From: Eubacteriales bacterium
Lineage (GTDB): Bacteria > Bacillota > Clostridia > Oscillospirales > Oscillospiraceae
Direction of reading: 5' to 3'
DNA: 64,000 nt
Assembly (NCBI GenBank): GCA_030531505.1
Contig: JAUNNH010000001.1
Span: forward strand, 62,001-126,000
Of this stretch, positions 54,079 through 62,563 are shown in pieces; position 1 is the stretch's first letter; the number at the start of each line of letters is the position of its first letter. Both the position numbers and the translations under genes were made by a program. The notes below the pieces were generated by a model. The model made no database searches, had not been told where the DNA came from, and saw only the letters and a program-made list of their open reading frames with translations.

Positions 54079-55017
54079 TCAACGCGAGCCTTTGTCGTAG
54101 GGAATGCCCTCCGCCTTGGGTGCACGGGATTGCTTGGAGGTGAAGGCGAGTACGATCAGCGAGACGATGTAGGGCATCATGTTATATACGTTGCCGGGGA
54201 GGTTCAGAGAGGCCAGAGCCGGGAACCCGACATACGTGTTCGAGAGCGCGCGGAACAGGCCGAACAGCAGTGCGGCCAGCGCGATCCGCCCGGGCTTCCA
54301 TTGACCGAAGATCATGACCGCCAACGCGAGGAAGCCAAAACCGGCGACGCCGTTTTCGAATTTCCAGATCGAGACACCCGCCAGGATGTAGCAGATGCCG
54401 CCGAGGCCGCCGAGGGCGCCAGAGATCAGCACGCCGGCCCAGCGCATCTTGTAGACGTTGATGCCGACGGAGTCCGCCGCCTGCGGGTGCTCGCCGCAAG
54501 CCATCAGGCGCAGGCCAAACTTGGTCTTGTAGAGCAGCACGGCTATGACAATGACGGCGATCAGTGCAATCAGCATGAACCAGTTGAACTCAAAGCCCTT
54601 GATGTTCAGAATGAACATCTTGCGCGCCCGGATGTATTCGATCTCGGAGGAGTGGTCGTCGGGATTCGCGGCGGTGTTGATGGCTTTGACGAAAACGGTC
54701 GCCGCTGCAGTGCCGAGCAGGTTCAATGCCGTGCCGACAAGCGTCTGGTCTGCTTTGAAATTGATGCACGCCGCGCCCAGCAGGGCCGAGTAGATGACGC
54801 CGAAAAGCGTGGCCGCCAGGATGACCAGCAGCACCATCAGGAAGGCGGATTCGGTCTGGCAGTAGCGCATCATCAACGCGCCGCCGAGAGCGCCGATGAC
54901 CATGATGCCCTCAAGCCCGAGGTTGATGACGCCGGAGTGCTCGGAGATACAGCCGCCCAGCGCGACCAGAATCAGGACCGATGAGAAGATCAGGGTATAC
55001 TGGATAAGCAGCAGCAT
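54079..55017 (-). CDS. Nucleoside ABC transporter permease (NupQ/YufQ-like)
   Basis: A 312-residue permease of the BPD_transp_2 family with about nine hydrophobic segments. EHSGVINLGLEGIMVIGALG (near residues 26-45) and MRWAGVLISGALGGLGGICY are the family marks shared with NupQ of the Bacillus subtilis guanosine transporter. It is the last gene of the operon and overlaps the other permease by one base. Confidence 0.88.
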   Translation of the reverse strand: MLLLIQYTLIFSSVLILVALGGCISEHSGVINLGLEGIMVIGALGGALMMRYCQTESAFLMVLLVILAATLFGVIYSALLGAACINFKADQTLVGTALNLLGTAAATVFVKAINTAANPDDHSSEIEYIRARKMFILNIKGFEFNWFMLIALIAVIVIAVLLYKTKFGLRLMACGEHPQAADSVGINVYKMRWAGVLISGALGGLGGICYILAGVSIWKFENGVAGFGFLALAVMIFGQWKPGRIALAALLFGLFRALSNTYVGFPALASLNLPGNVYNMMPYIVSLIVLAFTSKQSRAPKAEGIPYDKGSR

Positions 55018-56156
55018 TACTGAACACCTCCTTTCTCAGCCTTCGCATCCGAGGCCTTCAGCTTCTGCGCAGCCTTTTCCTCGTTTCGGGTAATGGCCTT
55101 GTTCATTGTGATCTTGATGAACAGCACGAAGCCGCATAGATAGATGATGACGGAGGAGATCAGGTCAGAGATCTGGGAGCTGTAGAAGTTGGTATTCACA
55201 TACTGACCGCCGTCGGTGATATGCTGGATGAAGAAGGAGGCAAAGATCGCGCCAATGGGATTCAGGCCTCCGAGGAAGGCCGCGGCAATGCCGTTAAAGC
55301 CCATGCCCGGAACGGAGGACTGTGTGCACTCCCAGCGCATGTATCCGGTGAGATAGAGCATGGCGGCGCCGAGTCCGGCCAGACCGCCCGCGATCACCAG
55401 CGTGAGGATGATGTTCTGGTTCTCCTTCATGCCGGCGTACTTGGCGGCGTTCTTGTTGTTGCCGGTGGCTTTCAGCTCATAGCCGAGCTTCGTCCGGCTG
55501 AGGATTACGCTGACAGCGATGGCGATTACCAGTGCCAGAGGGACCGCAAGCGTCACGTATTTGTTGTTTCCGAACAGCTTGTCCAGCCCCAGGTTCGGCA
55601 GCAGCGCCGAGGGGTTCATATCGGTGATGTACATCGTGTAGGGGCTGGCTACCTCCTTCACCTTGGCCAGGATCGTGTTGGCGGTGTAGAGGGAGATCCA
55701 GTTGAGCATGATGCCAGAGATGACCTCGTTGACGTTGCAGTAGGATTTCAGGATGCCGACGACGGCGCCCAGAACGCCGCCCGCCAGAATGGCGAACAGC
55801 ATGCAGGGCAGCCAGCCCCAGCCCCAGGCCAGAGCCGCGTAGAGACAGGCACAGGCACCCGCGACATACTGTCCGGCTGCACCGATGTTGAACAGGCCGA
55901 CCTTATAGGCAAAGAGGATGCTCAGCGAGCACATCAGCAGCGGCATGGTCTTGGACAGGGTGTTGCCGAACTGCTTGAGCTGCGTCTTGGGCTTGCTCCA
56001 GGTAAAGAAGTTTTTGATGACGTTAAGGATCGACTCCGCCGCGCCCTCGGGGTTGATAAACAGCAGGACGATATACCCGATGAGAAGGCCGAGCAGGATA
56101 CAGATGACGGAGGCGACAAAAGCCTGTACGCCCGGGTTTTTCAGTGCTTTCTTCAT
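55017..56156 (-). CDS. Nucleoside ABC transporter permease (NupP/YufP-like)
   Basis: A 379-residue permease with about ten hydrophobic segments and the motifs FNIGAAGQYVAGACACLYAA and GMGFNGIAAAFLGGLNPIGA. The longer N-terminal part distinguishes it from its partner. The charged C-terminal tail is cytoplasmic. Its ATG overlaps the ATPase stop as ATGA. Confidence 0.88.
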   Translation of the reverse strand: MKKALKNPGVQAFVASVICILLGLLIGYIVLLFINPEGAAESILNVIKNFFTWSKPKTQLKQFGNTLSKTMPLLMCSLSILFAYKVGLFNIGAAGQYVAGACACLYAALAWGWGWLPCMLFAILAGGVLGAVVGILKSYCNVNEVISGIMLNWISLYTANTILAKVKEVASPYTMYITDMNPSALLPNLGLDKLFGNNKYVTLAVPLALVIAIAVSVILSRTKLGYELKATGNNKNAAKYAGMKENQNIILTLVIAGGLAGLGAAMLYLTGYMRWECTQSSVPGMGFNGIAAAFLGGLNPIGAIFASFFIQHITDGGQYVNTNFYSSQISDLISSVIIYLCGFVLFIKITMNKAITRNEEKAAQKLKASDAKAEKGGVQ

Positions 56157-57691
56157 GCTTTCACCTCATCTCGTTTGGCACCGGCCATGTAGAGGCCGAG
56201 CTCCTCCTGCGTTGTCTTCTTCGGGTCCAGCTCACCGACGATCTCGCCCTCGTACATGACAAGAATGCGGTCGGGCACGTCCATGACCTCGTCCAGCTCC
56301 AGCGAGACCAGCAGTACCGCCTTGCCCGCGTCGCGCTGCGCGACCAGCTGCTTGTGGATGTACTCGATCGCGCCGACGTCCAGACCGCGCGTGGGCTGGA
56401 CCGCGATCAGCAGTTCAGGGGCCTTGTCGATCTCACGGGCGATGATGGCCTTCTGCTGGTTGCCGCCGGACATCGAGCGCGCCGTGGTCACAGCGCCCTG
56501 GCCGGAGCGCACATCGTACTGCTCGATCAGGCGGTTGGCATATTCGCGGATGTTCTTTCGCCTCAGGAAGCCCGCCTTTGAGGTGAATTCGGGGCTGAAA
56601 TAGGTCTGCAGGATCAGGTTGTCCTCCAGCGAATAGTCCAACACCAGGCCGTGCTTATGCCGGTCCTCGGGGATGTGGCTGATACCCATCACGGTGCTTC
56701 TCTCGCGGATGCTGGCCTTTGTCATGTCCTTCCCGTGGACGGTGATCTTCCCGCTGACAAGCGGCTCGAGGCCCGACAGGCCGTACACGAACTCGGACTG
56801 GCCGTTGCCGTCGATGCCCGCGAGGCAGACGATCTCACCCGCGCGCACCTTGAGGGAAACGTTCTTGACGGCGTTGTTCTTGTGGACCTTGGAGGCCACG
56901 GTCATATTCTCAATACTGAGCACAACCTCCCCGGGCTTGGCCGGGGTCTTGTCCACATGGAAGTTGACGTTTCGGCCGACCATCATGGCAGAGAGATCCT
57001 CTGCGGTGACGTCCTTCGTATTGACCGTGCCGATGTATTTGCCCTTGCGCAGCACCGTGCAGCGGTCCGCCACCTCCATGATCTCATTGAGCTTGTGGGA
57101 GATGAAGAGGATCGACTTTCCCTCCGCCGAGAGATTCTTCATGATCTGCATGAGCTCTGCGATCTCCTGCGGGGTCAGCACGGCAGTCGGCTCATCGAAG
57201 ATCAGGATCTCATTGTCGCGGTAGAGCATTTTAAGGATCTCTGTGCGCTGCTGCATGCCGACCGTGATATCCTCGATCTTCGCGTCCGGATCGACGCGCA
57301 GTCCGTACTTTTCCGACAGCGCCAGAACCTTTTCACGGGCCTCCTTTTTCTGCAGAAAGCCCATCTTGTTCGGCTCAACGCCGAGGATGATGTTGTCAAG
57401 AACCGTGAAGCACTCCACCAGCTTGAAGTGCTGGTGCACCATGCCGATTCCCAGGGCGTTGGCGTCATTCGGGTTGTTGATCCGAACCTCGACCCCGTCC
57501 TTTTTGATAACGCCTTCCTCGGGCTGATACAGTCCGAAGAGGACGCTCATCAGCGTGCTTTTCCCCGCTCCGTTTTCACCCAGAAGCGCGTGAATCTCGC
57601 CTTTTTTCAGTTGGAGGGTAATATCATCGTTGGCGATGATACCGGGGAATCTCTTCGTGATGTGAAGCATCTCGATCGCATACTGCTCCAA
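56153..57691 (-). CDS. Nucleoside ABC transporter ATPase (NupO/YufO-like)
   Basis: A 512-residue tandem ATPase with two nucleotide-binding domains. The first has Walker A GENGAGKST and Walker B ILIFDEPTAVLTP; the second has a degenerate P-loop (GIDGNGQSE), signature MSGGNQQK and AVQPTRGLDVGAIEY. This twin layout is standard for sugar and BmpA-type importers. The TTG at 57691 is eight bases behind AGGAGG and is the best start; the GTG at 57697 is only two bases from that site. Confidence 0.92.
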   Translation of the reverse strand: MEQYAIEMLHITKRFPGIIANDDITLQLKKGEIHALLGENGAGKSTLMSVLFGLYQPEEGVIKKDGVEVRINNPNDANALGIGMVHQHFKLVECFTVLDNIILGVEPNKMGFLQKKEAREKVLALSEKYGLRVDPDAKIEDITVGMQQRTEILKMLYRDNEILIFDEPTAVLTPQEIAELMQIMKNLSAEGKSILFISHKLNEIMEVADRCTVLRKGKYIGTVNTKDVTAEDLSAMMVGRNVNFHVDKTPAKPGEVVLSIENMTVASKVHKNNAVKNVSLKVRAGEIVCLAGIDGNGQSEFVYGLSGLEPLVSGKITVHGKDMTKASIRERSTVMGISHIPEDRHKHGLVLDYSLEDNLILQTYFSPEFTSKAGFLRRKNIREYANRLIEQYDVRSGQGAVTTARSMSGGNQQKAIIAREIDKAPELLIAVQPTRGLDVGAIEYIHKQLVAQRDAGKAVLLVSLELDEVMDVPDRILVMYEGEIVGELDPKKTTQEELGLYMAGAKRDEVKA

Positions 57692-57725
57692 ATTCACAGC
57701 CTCCTTTTCTCATGCATGCTTTGTT

Positions 57726-57759
57726 TCAAAAAAGAGGCAGGCCAAAAAGACCTGCCTCT
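57726..57759 (-). terminator. Terminator between bmpA and transporter ATPase gene
   Basis: On the minus strand AGAGGCAGG and CCTGCCTCT pair around about nine bases and are followed by a T-run. Partial read-through would give more binding protein than membrane components. Confidence 0.85.
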
Positions 57760-57775
57760 CAAAAGCCAGAGTGGA

Positions 57776-58873
57776 TTACTTGATGTTGCCCTGGTAATCG
57801 ACCGTGATGGCGGTGACGGCAGGCTCAGTGGTGATGTCGTTGGAGACGGTCACCTCGCCGGCGTTCATCGCGGCGACCAGCGCAGCGTAGTCAGCCTCGG
57901 AGAAGTTGTCGTTGAACTGGGTGGAACCGGCGAGCTGGACGAAGTTCTCTTCGGGAACGTCGGACACGAGGCCCAGATTGTCGACCTTGCCGCCCTCGAA
58001 GGAGCCGTCAAGGATCTCGCTCAAAGCGGAATTGACGGTGGCGGCCAGACCCTTCATCGCGGAAGTAACGGTCATGCCCTCGCCATAGAGACCGTCGATG
58101 GTGGCAGCCTGATCGGTGTCTACGCCGATGACCTTCGCGCCGGCCTTCGCAGCGGCCTCACCGGCAGAGGTGAAAATACCGCCGCCGCAGGCAAAGACGA
58201 CCTCGGTGCCGGCCGCGTACCAGGTATCCATGTAAGCGGTGATGTCGGCATCGCCGAAGAACTGGTTGCCGTAGGCATACTTGACCTCAACGCCCTCGAT
58301 GCCGAGCTCAGCAGCAGCGGCGTCAACGCCCTGCACGAAGCCGTAGCCATAGCGGACGACAGCGGGAACCGCCATACCGCCGAGGAAGCCGAGCTTGGTG
58401 TAGCCGAGCTTCACAGCCGCGAAGCCGGCCATGTAGCCGCAGAGCTCTTCCTGATAGACAGCGCAGTAGAGGTTGGCGGGAACGTCCGCCGCCAGGTCGC
58501 CGATGTCGCCTTCGCTGACGTCAAGGGCGATGAAGGTGATGTCCTCGTTGTCGGGAACGGTCTCCTGGATGGCCTTGCCGAAGGCGTAGCCGGGCATCAC
58601 GATAACGTTGTAGCCGTCGTCGATAGCCTTCTCGATGGAAGAAGCGCGGTCCTCATCGGAGTCGGAAGCGGGCTTGTAGTACTGGAAGGCGAGGCCGTTC
58701 TCGTCGGCGAAAGCCTTGCAGGCCTCATAGGTGGTCTGGTTGAAGGACTGGTCGGTGATATCACCGTAGTCGGTGATCATCGCAACTTTGAACTCGGAAT
58801 CCGCGGAGGCGCTGGTGGCACACAGGGCGAAGACCATGCAGAGGATCAGCGCGATAGAGAGAATCTTTTTCAT
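57776..58873 (-). CDS. BmpA-family nucleoside-binding protein
   Basis: A 365-residue extracytoplasmic binding protein of the BMP/PnrA family: KVAMITDYGDITDQSFNQ (about 29-46), VIVMPGYAFGKAI, FIALDVSEGDIGD, and GVDTDQA near 250 match ligand-pocket regions of purine nucleoside receptors. The signal peptide ends SASA before DSE. The Cys residues in it are not in a lipobox, so as in LivK no lipid anchor is predicted. It leads the operon with a strong promoter. The neighbouring deoD supports nucleosides as cargo. Confidence 0.92.
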   Translation of the reverse strand: MKKILSIALILCMVFALCATSASADSEFKVAMITDYGDITDQSFNQTTYEACKAFADENGLAFQYYKPASDSDEDRASSIEKAIDDGYNVIVMPGYAFGKAIQETVPDNEDITFIALDVSEGDIGDLAADVPANLYCAVYQEELCGYMAGFAAVKLGYTKLGFLGGMAVPAVVRYGYGFVQGVDAAAAELGIEGVEVKYAYGNQFFGDADITAYMDTWYAAGTEVVFACGGGIFTSAGEAAAKAGAKVIGVDTDQAATIDGLYGEGMTVTSAMKGLAATVNSALSEILDGSFEGGKVDNLGLVSDVPEENFVQLAGSTQFNDNFSEADYAALVAAMNAGEVTVSNDITTEPAVTAITVDYQGNIK

Positions 58874-58931
58874 GTGTTTCCTCCATTTAGTTAGATTTTC
58901 AGGACGTGGTATCCTTGTCCATCACAAAAAT

Positions 58932-58961
58932 ATTATAGCATGACACAGAGAGACAAATCAA
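58932..58961 (-). promoter_or_regulatory. Promoter of nucleoside transporter operon
   Basis: TTGATT, 18 bp, TATAAT on the minus strand, with TG one base before the -10 (extended -10). Confidence 0.75.
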
Positions 58962-59011
58962 GCGGCATGTTGCCAAAATGAGACTTTTTCTTTTTGTGAA
59001 TTTTTCAGCGC

Positions 59012-59749
59012 TCAGAGCTTGGCCATTTTCACCGCGGTATCCAGGGCGATCTCCATCATTTGCGTAAAAGAGTTCTGGCGCTCCTCGGCGGAGAGATTAT
59101 CCTCCGGACGGTAGATGTGGTCCGAGATCGTGCAGATGCACAGCGCGCGCTTGCCGGCGAAGGCGGCGTTGGCGTAAAGCGCGGCGGACTCCATCTCGAC
59201 CGCGAGCACGCCCATGCGCTTCCACTCGTCGTTCTTGCCGCAGCCCGGGGCGCTGTAGAAGGTGTCGGACGCGAGGAGGTTGCCCACGCGCATCTCGACG
59301 CCATGCTCACGCGCTGCCTCGACTGCCTTCGAGAGCAGGGTGAAATCCGCGATAGGGGCGAAGGTGGCGGTCTCACCCAGGCCGAAGGACTTCACGTAAT
59401 TGGAGTTGGTGCAGGCGCCCTGCCCGGCTACGACGTCGCGCAGCTTCAGGTCGTCCTGCAGCGCGCCGGCGGAGCCGATGCGGATGATGTTGTCCACGTC
59501 GTAGAAGTTAAAGAGTTCCCAGCTGTAAATGCCAATGGACGGGATACCCATACCGGAGGCCATCACGGTCACGGGAACGCCCTTCCAGGTGCCGGTGTGG
59601 CCCTGGACGCCGCGCACGTTGTTGACGAGCACAGGGTCGGTGAGAAAGGTCTCGGCGATAAACTTGGCGCGCAGGGGATCGCCCGGCATCAGCACGGTCT
59701 TGGCGATCTCCTCTTTCTTCGCATTGATATGAGGGGTGGGAATAGGCAT
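59012..59749 (-). CDS. deoD: Purine nucleoside phosphorylase DeoD
   Basis: Splits purine nucleosides with phosphate to base and ribose 1-phosphate. The 245-residue protein is the hexameric trimer-of-dimers type: MPGDPLRAKFIAE near 21, GMGIPSIGIYSWEL near 65 and the active-site MESAALYANAAFA near 180, with the DHI loop (ISDHIYRPED) afterwards. ATG at 59749 follows GGAGG; the much longer ORF upstream is antisense to udk and not real. It complements the transporter beside it. Confidence 0.95.
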   Translation of the reverse strand: MPIPTPHINAKKEEIAKTVLMPGDPLRAKFIAETFLTDPVLVNNVRGVQGHTGTWKGVPVTVMASGMGIPSIGIYSWELFNFYDVDNIIRIGSAGALQDDLKLRDVVAGQGACTNSNYVKSFGLGETATFAPIADFTLLSKAVEAAREHGVEMRVGNLLASDTFYSAPGCGKNDEWKRMGVLAVEMESAALYANAAFAGKRALCICTISDHIYRPEDNLSAEERQNSFTQMMEIALDTAVKMAKL

Positions 59750-59782
59750 GTGCGATTCCTCCTGTCCTTTAATAATATAAAA

Positions 59783-59811
59783 ATTATATGCGAGAAAAAG
59801 CGAAAAGTCAA
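59783..59811 (-). promoter_or_regulatory. Promoter of deoD
   Basis: TTGACT, 17 bp, TATAAT on the minus strand. Confidence 0.8.
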
Positions 59812-59812
59812 A

Positions 59813-59841
59813 TTGAAAGAGCGGTGCGACTATGGTAGAAT
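59813..59841 (+). promoter_or_regulatory. Promoter of udk-tdk
   Basis: TTGAAA, 17 bp, TAGAAT on the plus strand. Its -35 box is one base away from the -35 box of the divergent deoD promoter. Confidence 0.65.
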
Positions 59842-59872
59842 AAAGGCGAATAAACGACGGGGGAGAACGCGT

Positions 59873-60499
59873 ATGAGCAAGATCATGGTCATCGGCATCG
59901 CCGGCGGCACCGGCTCTGGCAAGACTACCATTACGAGACGCCTGGTGGAGCGCTTCGGCGGGGACGTCTCGGTCATCCATCATGACAACTATTACAAGGC
60001 GCACCACGACATGCCCTATGAGGAGCGGACACTCCTCAACTACGACCACCCGGATTCCTTCGACACGGACATGCTCATCGAGCACCTCAAGCTCCTCAAA
60101 CAGGGGCAGAGCATCCGGTGTCCGGTCTATGACTACTCGATCCACGACCGGACCGACAAGACCATCACCATCAAACCCACCCGCGTCATCATCGTCGAAG
60201 GCATCCTGATCTATGAAAACCGGGAGCTCTGCGATCAGATGGATATCAAGATCTTCGTGGATGCCGACGCCGACGTGCGCATCCTGCGCCGCATCGTGCG
60301 CGACGTGCGGGACCGCGGCCGCAGTCTCGAGAGCGTCATCAACCAGTACCTCAGCACGGTCAAGCCCATGCACGAGGCCTTTGTGGAGCCGTCCAAGCGC
60401 CGGGCGGATGTGATCGTCCCCGAGGGCGGGCACAACCTGGTCGCGCTCGACATGGTGATCCAGCGCGTGCGCGCCCATCTGGAGAGTGAGGAGGACTGA
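59873..60499 (+). CDS. udk: Uridine kinase
   Basis: Phosphorylates uridine and cytidine to the monophosphates. The 208-residue P-loop kinase has GIAGGTGSGKTT (8-19), IHHDNYYKAH, the NYDHPDSFD substrate motif and VDADADVRILRRIVRD, all standard for Udk. ATG at 59873 follows GGGGGAG; the upstream ORF extension is spurious. It is followed after two bases by tdk, giving a pyrimidine salvage pair. Confidence 0.95.
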   Translation: MSKIMVIGIAGGTGSGKTTITRRLVERFGGDVSVIHHDNYYKAHHDMPYEERTLLNYDHPDSFDTDMLIEHLKLLKQGQSIRCPVYDYSIHDRTDKTITIKPTRVIIVEGILIYENRELCDQMDIKIFVDADADVRILRRIVRDVRDRGRSLESVINQYLSTVKPMHEAFVEPSKRRADVIVPEGGHNLVALDMVIQRVRAHLESEED

Positions 60500-60501
60500 A
60501 C

Positions 60502-61086
60502 ATGGCAAAGCTCTATTTCAAGTACGGAGCCATGGGCTCGTCCAAGTCGGCTCAGGCGCTCATCACCAAATTCAACTATGAGGAGCTGGGCATGACGGTC
60601 TGGCTCATCAAGCCGAGCATCGACACCCGCGACGGGGCGGATCTGATCCGCAGCCGCATCGGGCTGAGCTGCCGGGCCGAGGTCATCGCGCCCGGACAGG
60701 ATATCAAGGCGGCCTATCACACGGCAGGGAAGCACGACGTCATCATCGCCGACGAGGCGCAGTTTTTCACGCCCGCGCAGATCGATCAGCTGCGGGATCT
60801 GGTGGACGAAGAGGATCTGCCGGTGCTGTGTTTCGGCCTGCGCACCGACTTCCAGACCCATTTCTTCCCCGGCGCGCAGCGCCTGATGGAGCTTGCCGAC
60901 TCGCTGACGGAGATCAAGACCGTCTGCGCCTGCGGCCGTAAGGCCACGGTCAACGCCCGCATCGATGGGGCGGGGCGAATCGTCACCGAGGGCAGCCAGG
61001 TGCTGCTCGGCGGCAATGACCGCTATGTCGCCATGTGTCACAAATGCTGGAAAGACCGGATCCGCGCCGAGCGGGAACAGGCTTGA
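60502..61086 (+). CDS. tdk: Thymidine kinase
   Basis: Phosphorylates thymidine. The 194-residue type II enzyme has the P-loop GAMGSSKSAQ (9-18), IADEAQFF with the catalytic glutamate, the lasso loop and a zinc site from CACG and CHKC near 143-146 and 178-181. It sits two bases after udk and shares its promoter and terminator. Confidence 0.96.
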   Translation: MAKLYFKYGAMGSSKSAQALITKFNYEELGMTVWLIKPSIDTRDGADLIRSRIGLSCRAEVIAPGQDIKAAYHTAGKHDVIIADEAQFFTPAQIDQLRDLVDEEDLPVLCFGLRTDFQTHFFPGAQRLMELADSLTEIKTVCACGRKATVNARIDGAGRIVTEGSQVLLGGNDRYVAMCHKCWKDRIRAEREQA

Positions 61087-61104
61087 GAAAGAAAAACACA
61101 GAGA

Positions 61105-61135
61105 AAAAACGACGGGTTGAACACCCGTCGTTTTT
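61105..61135 (+). terminator. Terminator of udk-tdk
   Basis: AAAAACGACGGGT pairs with ACCCGTCGTTTTT around a short loop, ending in a T-run. Confidence 0.92.
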
Positions 61136-61182
61136 CTGCGCTATCATACGGAATAAATATGATAGCAATATAGAGTTAATAC

Positions 61183-61211
61183 TTAACAGTTTTTAACTAT
61201 ACATGTATAAT
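61183..61211 (+). promoter_or_regulatory. Promoter of dicarboxylate/amino acid symporter gene
   Basis: TTAACA and TATAAT are 17 bp apart, 76 bases before the start. Confidence 0.7.
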
Positions 61212-61220
61212 AGTATACAT
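61203..61220. promoter_or_regulatory. Operator candidate over symporter promoter
   Basis: ATGTATA, four bases, TATACAT is a perfect inverted repeat across the -10 box. An overlapping palindrome TATACATGTATA lies at 61198-61209. Confidence 0.5.
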
Positions 61221-61287
61221 CGTTGGAAAATGATTGTTTTTAGCGGCTTTGTGGCTGAAAAAGCCGGATAAGAAAGGAACGCGCGCT

Positions 61288-62511
61288 ATGAAAAAACAAC
61301 TGAATCTGAGCGTAAAGATCCTGATCGGCCTGGTCCTCGGCATCATCGTGGGCGCCATTTTCTGGGCGGTCATGGGCGCGGAGGCGGCCGGCGACTTTAC
61401 GGGCAAATATATCAAACCCTTCGGCGACATTTTTGTGAACCTCCTGAAGTTCATCGTGGTGCCCCTGGTGCTGCTGAGCATCATGGATGGCGTGATCTCG
61501 ATGGGCGACATCGGCAAGGTCGGCAAGATCGGCTGGAAGACGCTGGCCTACTTCCTCGTGACGACGGCCATCGCCTGCGTGATCGGCCTGATCGTGGCCT
61601 CCCTGTTCAAGGCCTCCTTCCCGCTGCTTGCGCTCGCGGAGGATGCGGTCTATGAAGCCAAGCACGCCAACCTTATGGACACCATTGTGAACATCTTCCC
61701 GAACAACGCTGTCTCTCCGCTGGTGAACTCCTCCATGCTGCAGATCATCGTGATCGCGCTGTTCTTCGGCTGCGGCGTTCTGGTGGCCGGGGAGAAGGGC
61801 AAGCCCTTCGGCAGCTTCATCGCCTCCTTCAACGAGGTCACACAGAAGGTCATGGGCTTCATCCTGTCTCTCTCCCCCTATGGCGTCTTCGCGCTGATGG
61901 CCTGGGTCGTGGCCGCGCAGGGCACGAAGATCCTCGGCTCCCTGGGCCTGGTGCTCCTGGCGGCCTACATCGGCTATGTGATCCATGTGGTCCTGGTCTA
62001 CAGCATGTCCGTCAAGATCTTTGCGCAGATGTCCCCCCTGAGCTTCTTCAAGAAGGTGTTCCCCGCCGCCGCCTTTGCCTTTACCTCCACCTCCTCCGTG
62101 GCGACGCTCCCGATCACGCGTGAGTGCTGCGACGATATGGACGTGAAGGGCGAGGTCTCGTCCTTTGTGCTGCCGCTCGGCGCCACGATCAACATGGACG
62201 GCACGGCGATCTACCAGTGCGTGGCCGCGATCTTTCTGGCCAAGTGCGTCGGAATCGACCTGACGCTGACCCAGATGATCCTGATCATCATCACCGCGAC
62301 GCTGGCCTCCATCGGTACCGCCGGCATCTCCGGCGCCGGCATGATCATGCTGGCCATGGTGCTCGACGCCGTCGGCGTGCCCACCACCTATATCGGCATC
62401 ATCTACGGCATCGACCGTCTCTTCGATATGGGCCGCACCACCCTGAACGTCGTGGGCGACGCCTCCTGCGCCGTCTGCGTGAGCCACTGGGAGGGCAAGG
62501 ACGCTGCCTGA
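61288..62511 (+). CDS. Dicarboxylate/amino acid:cation symporter (DAACS family)
   Basis: A 407-residue elevator-type transporter of the glutamate/aspartate or dicarboxylate class. Hairpin 1 has the serine-rich FTSTSSVATLP (about 270-280), the unwound helix has PLGATINMDGTAIYQ, and the substrate motif DMGRTTLNVVGD near 384 keeps the Asp, Arg, Thr and Asn known in GltPh. The arginine points to an acidic substrate. Coupling to Na+ would fit the Na+ V-ATPase, by inference. The ORF is open upstream, but ATG 61288 follows AAGGA. Monocistronic. Confidence 0.93.
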   Translation: MKKQLNLSVKILIGLVLGIIVGAIFWAVMGAEAAGDFTGKYIKPFGDIFVNLLKFIVVPLVLLSIMDGVISMGDIGKVGKIGWKTLAYFLVTTAIACVIGLIVASLFKASFPLLALAEDAVYEAKHANLMDTIVNIFPNNAVSPLVNSSMLQIIVIALFFGCGVLVAGEKGKPFGSFIASFNEVTQKVMGFILSLSPYGVFALMAWVVAAQGTKILGSLGLVLLAAYIGYVIHVVLVYSMSVKIFAQMSPLSFFKKVFPAAAFAFTSTSSVATLPITRECCDDMDVKGEVSSFVLPLGATINMDGTAIYQCVAAIFLAKCVGIDLTLTQMILIIITATLASIGTAGISGAGMIMLAMVLDAVGVPTTYIGIIYGIDRLFDMGRTTLNVVGDASCAVCVSHWEGKDAA

Positions 62512-62532
62512 GGACAGAGACAAATATAATAG

Positions 62533-62563
62533 AAAAAGACAGGCTTTGCAGCCTGTCTTTTTT
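62533..62563. terminator. Bidirectional terminator between convergent genes
   Basis: AAAAAGACAGGCT pairs with AGCCTGTCTTTTT around TTGC, serving the symporter and the phosphatase genes. Confidence 0.9.

Noticed and set aside
53796-54143. Small overlapping ORFs on both strands in the 53.9-54.1 kb gap
   Set aside because: They cross two terminators and an inverted repeat, lack ribosome sites and resemble nothing known.
58874-58931. Purine riboswitch upstream of the nucleoside transporter
   Set aside because: The leader is under 60 bases and lacks the conserved three-way junction and loop sequences.
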